NCBI GenBank assembly: GCA_945882475.1
Contig: CAMCWJ010000199.1
Location: 1-5,695 of the forward strand
From: Bifidobacterium breve
GTDB taxonomy: Bacteria; Actinomycetota; Actinomycetes; Mycobacteriales; Mycobacteriaceae
Reading direction: 5' to 3'
Length of the DNA: 5,695 bases
Shown here: piece by piece, positions 3,489 to 5,695 of the stretch
How the letters are laid out: each line of letters starts with the position of its first letter
Numbering within the stretch: position 1 is the stretch's first letter
The notes under the pieces: generated by a model
What the model was told of the DNA's origin: nothing
The model's input: the letters and a program-made list of their open reading frames with translations, nothing else
The model's database searches: none
Program-made: the position numbers and the translations under genes

Positions 3489-5695
3489 TCATCCTCGCTC
3501 GGCCGCCAGTTCGGCGAGCACCGCATGCAGCACGGCGATCGCGCCAGACTTGTCCAGGGGGTCGTTCCCGTTGCCGCACTTGGGTGACTGCACGCACGAG
3601 GGACACCCGTGCGGGCACCGACATGCTGCGATGGCCTTCGCGGTCGCGTCCAGCCAGATGTCGGCCGACCGGTATCCGCGCTCAGCGAAGCCGGCTCCGC
3701 CGGGGTGGCCGTCGTAGACGAACACCGACGGCAGTCCGTCCTCGCCGATCGCCGTCGAGATACCCCCGATGTCGCCGCGGTCGCAACTGGCCACCAGTGG
3801 CAGCAGGCCGATCGCGGCGTGTTCGGCGGCGTGCAGCGAACCCGGAATTCGCCGACTGTCGATACCGTTGCGCTGCAACGCCTCTGGGGTGATGGTGTAG
3901 AGAACCGCCGTCGTGGCGAGGCTCTGCTCGGGCATATCGAGTTCGACGAAGTCGAGCACCTCGCCGGACGGCCTGCGGCGAAGGTAGCCGATCACCCGGT
4001 GGGTCACCGAGACCGGAACCAGGCCGAGGGTGACAGCGCCGAGGTGGGTGCGTTCCCCGGCGCCGGTGACAGAGATGTCGGTGATCTCCCGGGGGTGCGT
4101 CGCGTACCCTGGATCTTCGGCGTGGACGAAGGCCACGCGGTCCTCGAGGTCGAGAGAATCCACGACATAGCTTTCGCCCTGGTGCAGGTAGACCGCGCCG
4201 GGGTGCACGTTCGCCGGGGCCTGCCCCGCCCCGGTACTGCCGATGAGTCTGCCGGTGCCGAACTCCACGATCGCGACACTGCCACCGGCGGTTCCGCGGA
4301 TGTCCACCTGATGATGCGGATCCAGGCCGGCGGCCGGGAAGTACCGTTCGGCACGCCGACGCAGCAGACCGTCGTCGACCAAAGCCGCCGCCACCGACTC
4401 GGCGCCCCACGCCTTGAGTTCCGTATCTTCCAAGGGCATTTCATTTGCCGCGCAAAGTAATTGGGGACCCAGGACGTAGGGATTGGCCGGATCGATCACC
4501 ACCCGTTCCACCGGCTTACCGAGCAACGCCTCCGGGTTGTGGACGAGGTAGGTGTCCAGTGGATCATCGCGTGCGATCAGCACCACCAGTGCGCCCTGGC
4601 CGCGCCGGCCCGAACGTCCGGCCTGCTGCCAGAACGACGCCACGGTGCCTGGGAACCCGGCTAGCAGCACCGCGTCCAGGCCGGCGATGTCGATACCCAA
4701 CTCGAGAGCGTTGGTGGTGGCCAGACCCCGTAACTCGCCGTCGGCGAGGGCGCGTTCCAGGGCCCGCCGATCCTCGGCCAGGTAGCCGGCCCGGTAGGAG
4801 GCCACCGTGTCCCGCAGGTGCGGGGCGCGGTCTTCCAATCGCGCACGGGCGCCCATCGCAGTCAACTCCGCCCCGCGGCGAGAGCGGACGAACGTCAGCG
4901 TGCGCGCGCCCTCGGCCACCAGATCGGCCAGCATCCGGGCGGCCTCGGCACCGGCGGACCGGCGGATCGGCGCCCCGTTCTCGCCCACCAGGTCGGTGCG
5001 AAACTGCGGCTCCCACAACGCGATGGTGCGGTCACCGTGCGGTGAGCCGTCATGGGTCACCTCGGCGACCGGTCGGCCGATCAGTTCGGCCGCCGTCTGC
5101 CCGGGAGCGGCGGTGGTCGCGCTGGCGAAGATCACCGTCGGCCCCGGGGAACCGGGCGCGCGGTAGCGCTCACACAATCGGATCAATCGGCGCAGCACCA
5201 TGGCGACGTTCGAGCCGAAAATGCCGCGGTAGTGGTGACATTCGTCGACGACGATAAAGCGTAGGCCGCGCAGGAACACCGCCCAGCGGGCATGGTTTCG
5301 CAGCAGCGACAGGTGAATCATGTCCGGGTTGGAGAACAGCCAACGGGAGCGTTCCCGGGCAAACCGGCGGACTTCTGCTCCGGTGTCGCCGTCGTAGGAG
5401 ACCGGGGCCGCGTCGGCCAGTCCGGACACGGCCGCGCAGAGCGAGTGGGCCGCCCGCAGTTGGTCGTGGCCGAGGGCCTTGGTCGGCGACAGGTACAGCG
5501 CGCGGGCACGCGGGTCGCGGGTCAGGGCGTCCATGATCGGAAGTTGGAAGGCCACTGACTTGCCCGACGCGGTCCCGGTGCTGATCACCACGTCCCGGCC
5601 CGCATGCGCCAGTTCGATTGCCGCGACCTGGTGCGACCACCCGGTGACGACACCGTGGTCGCGCAGCGCAGCCAGCACGGCGGGATCCACCCATT
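3489..5695 (-). CDS. sftH: SftH/MrfA-type superfamily II DEAH-box DNA helicase with C-terminal tetracysteine module (N-terminus cut by window edge)
   Basis: ATP-dependent DNA helicase/translocase corresponding to Rv3649. M. smegmatis SftH, of this architecture, is a monomeric 3'-to-5' translocase, and Bacillus MrfA is linked to mitomycin-damage repair. The frame is open to the right edge; about 40 N-terminal residues are probably missing, so GTG 5690 is not necessarily the start. Numbering from that GTG (733 residues): Q-motif-like WSHQ (18-21), Walker A TGTASGKS (38-45), SPTKAL (68-73), DECH Walker B (149-152), SAT (190-192), motif IV region TLTFVRSRRGAE (264-275), motif V TTNALELGIDI (325-335), motif VI QQAGRSGRRG (355-364). 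The C-terminal part carries YDGHPGGAGFAERGY (659-673) and a CxxxCxxCxxxxxC cluster (Cys692, 696, 699, 705), the DUF1998/MZB metal site. All catalytic motifs are intact. It is transcribed toward the sensor gene. Confidence 0.93.
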   Translation of the reverse strand, partial: WVDPAVLAALRDHGVVTGWSHQVAAIELAHAGRDVVISTGTASGKSVAFQLPIMDALTRDPRARALYLSPTKALGHDQLRAAHSLCAAVSGLADAAPVSYDGDTGAEVRRFARERSRWLFSNPDMIHLSLLRNHARWAVFLRGLRFIVVDECHHYRGIFGSNVAMVLRRLIRLCERYRAPGSPGPTVIFASATTAAPGQTAAELIGRPVAEVTHDGSPHGDRTIALWEPQFRTDLVGENGAPIRRSAGAEAARMLADLVAEGARTLTFVRSRRGAELTAMGARARLEDRAPHLRDTVASYRAGYLAEDRRALERALADGELRGLATTNALELGIDIAGLDAVLLAGFPGTVASFWQQAGRSGRRGQGALVVLIARDDPLDTYLVHNPEALLGKPVERVVIDPANPYVLGPQLLCAANEMPLEDTELKAWGAESVAAALVDDGLLRRRAERYFPAAGLDPHHQVDIRGTAGGSVAIVEFGTGRLIGSTGAGQAPANVHPGAVYLHQGESYVVDSLDLEDRVAFVHAEDPGYATHPREITDISVTGAGERTHLGAVTLGLVPVSVTHRVIGYLRRRPSGEVLDFVELDMPEQSLATTAVLYTITPEALQRNGIDSRRIPGSLHAAEHAAIGLLPLVASCDRGDIGGISTAIGEDGLPSVFVYDGHPGGAGFAERGYRSADIWLDATAKAIAACRCPHGCPSCVQSPKCGNGNDPLDKSGAIAVLHAVLAELAAERG

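Noticed and set aside
3181..3717. Plus-strand frame of 178 residues spanning the spacer and helicase 3' end
   Set aside because: No Shine-Dalgarno and no recognisable domain. It runs antisense into the helicase tetracysteine region, so it is best explained as a shadow.
3609..4460. Long plus-strand open frame (283 residues) opposite the helicase, and a similar one at 4445-5257
   Set aside because: Both are antisense to intact helicase coding sequence, have Arg/Pro/Gly-biased translations without domains, and are typical of GC-rich shadow frames.
1..5695. CRISPR arrays, tRNA/rRNA genes, insertion sequences, attachment sites
   Set aside because: No regularly spaced repeats, no tRNA-like cloverleaf or rRNA segments, no transposase or terminal inverted repeats were seen on either strand.

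Overview
The window is GC-rich and densely coded. Its protein content and gene order match the mycobacterial 'helicase/secretion neighbourhood' known from Mycobacterium tuberculosis as Rv3649, Rv3651 and Rv3654c-Rv3658c. The closest recognisable relative of the minus-strand sensor gene is Rv3651. The PE/PE_PGRS genes that interrupt this locus in M. tuberculosis (Rv3650, Rv3652, Rv3653) are absent. This points to a Mycobacterium/Mycolicibacterium species outside the tuberculosis complex. The assignment rests on recognition from memory, not on a search.

Plus strand, bases 1-2179: the 3' part of a tad (tight adherence / Flp pilus) operon. The order is a TadB-like platform protein (probably cut by the left edge), a TadC-like platform protein, the small Flp-type pilin, a TadE-like pseudopilin and a TadG-like Ala-rich pseudopilin. 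The genes are overlapping or almost contiguous: GTGA at 716-719, ATGA at 1288-1291, and a 35-base overlap at 1820-1854. The pilin is the only gene with a strong Shine-Dalgarno of its own. Together the products would form the inner-membrane platform and the envelope-spanning fibre. The ATPase (TadA) and the CpaE-like gene should lie just to the left of the window.

Minus strand, bases 5695-2176: a superfamily II DEAH-type helicase with a C-terminal tetracysteine (DUF1998/MZB) module, the SftH/MrfA clade, whose N-terminus is cut by the right edge. It is followed by a spacer of about 310 bases and then an Rv3651-like PAS-GAF-PAS triple-sensor protein. The sensor gene converges on the tad operon so tightly that the two stop codons overlap.

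The spacer at 3175-3488 holds no convincing independent gene. It does hold a possible leader ORF with a good Shine-Dalgarno that ends in a GTGA overlap with the sensor start, and a perfect hairpin capped by a UACG tetraloop on the sensor-gene strand. The points most worth a second look are this leader, the missing conventional start codon of tadE, the missing Glu+5 in the TadG-like pseudopilin, and the unexplained conserved pairing of a repair-type helicase with a pilus operon.
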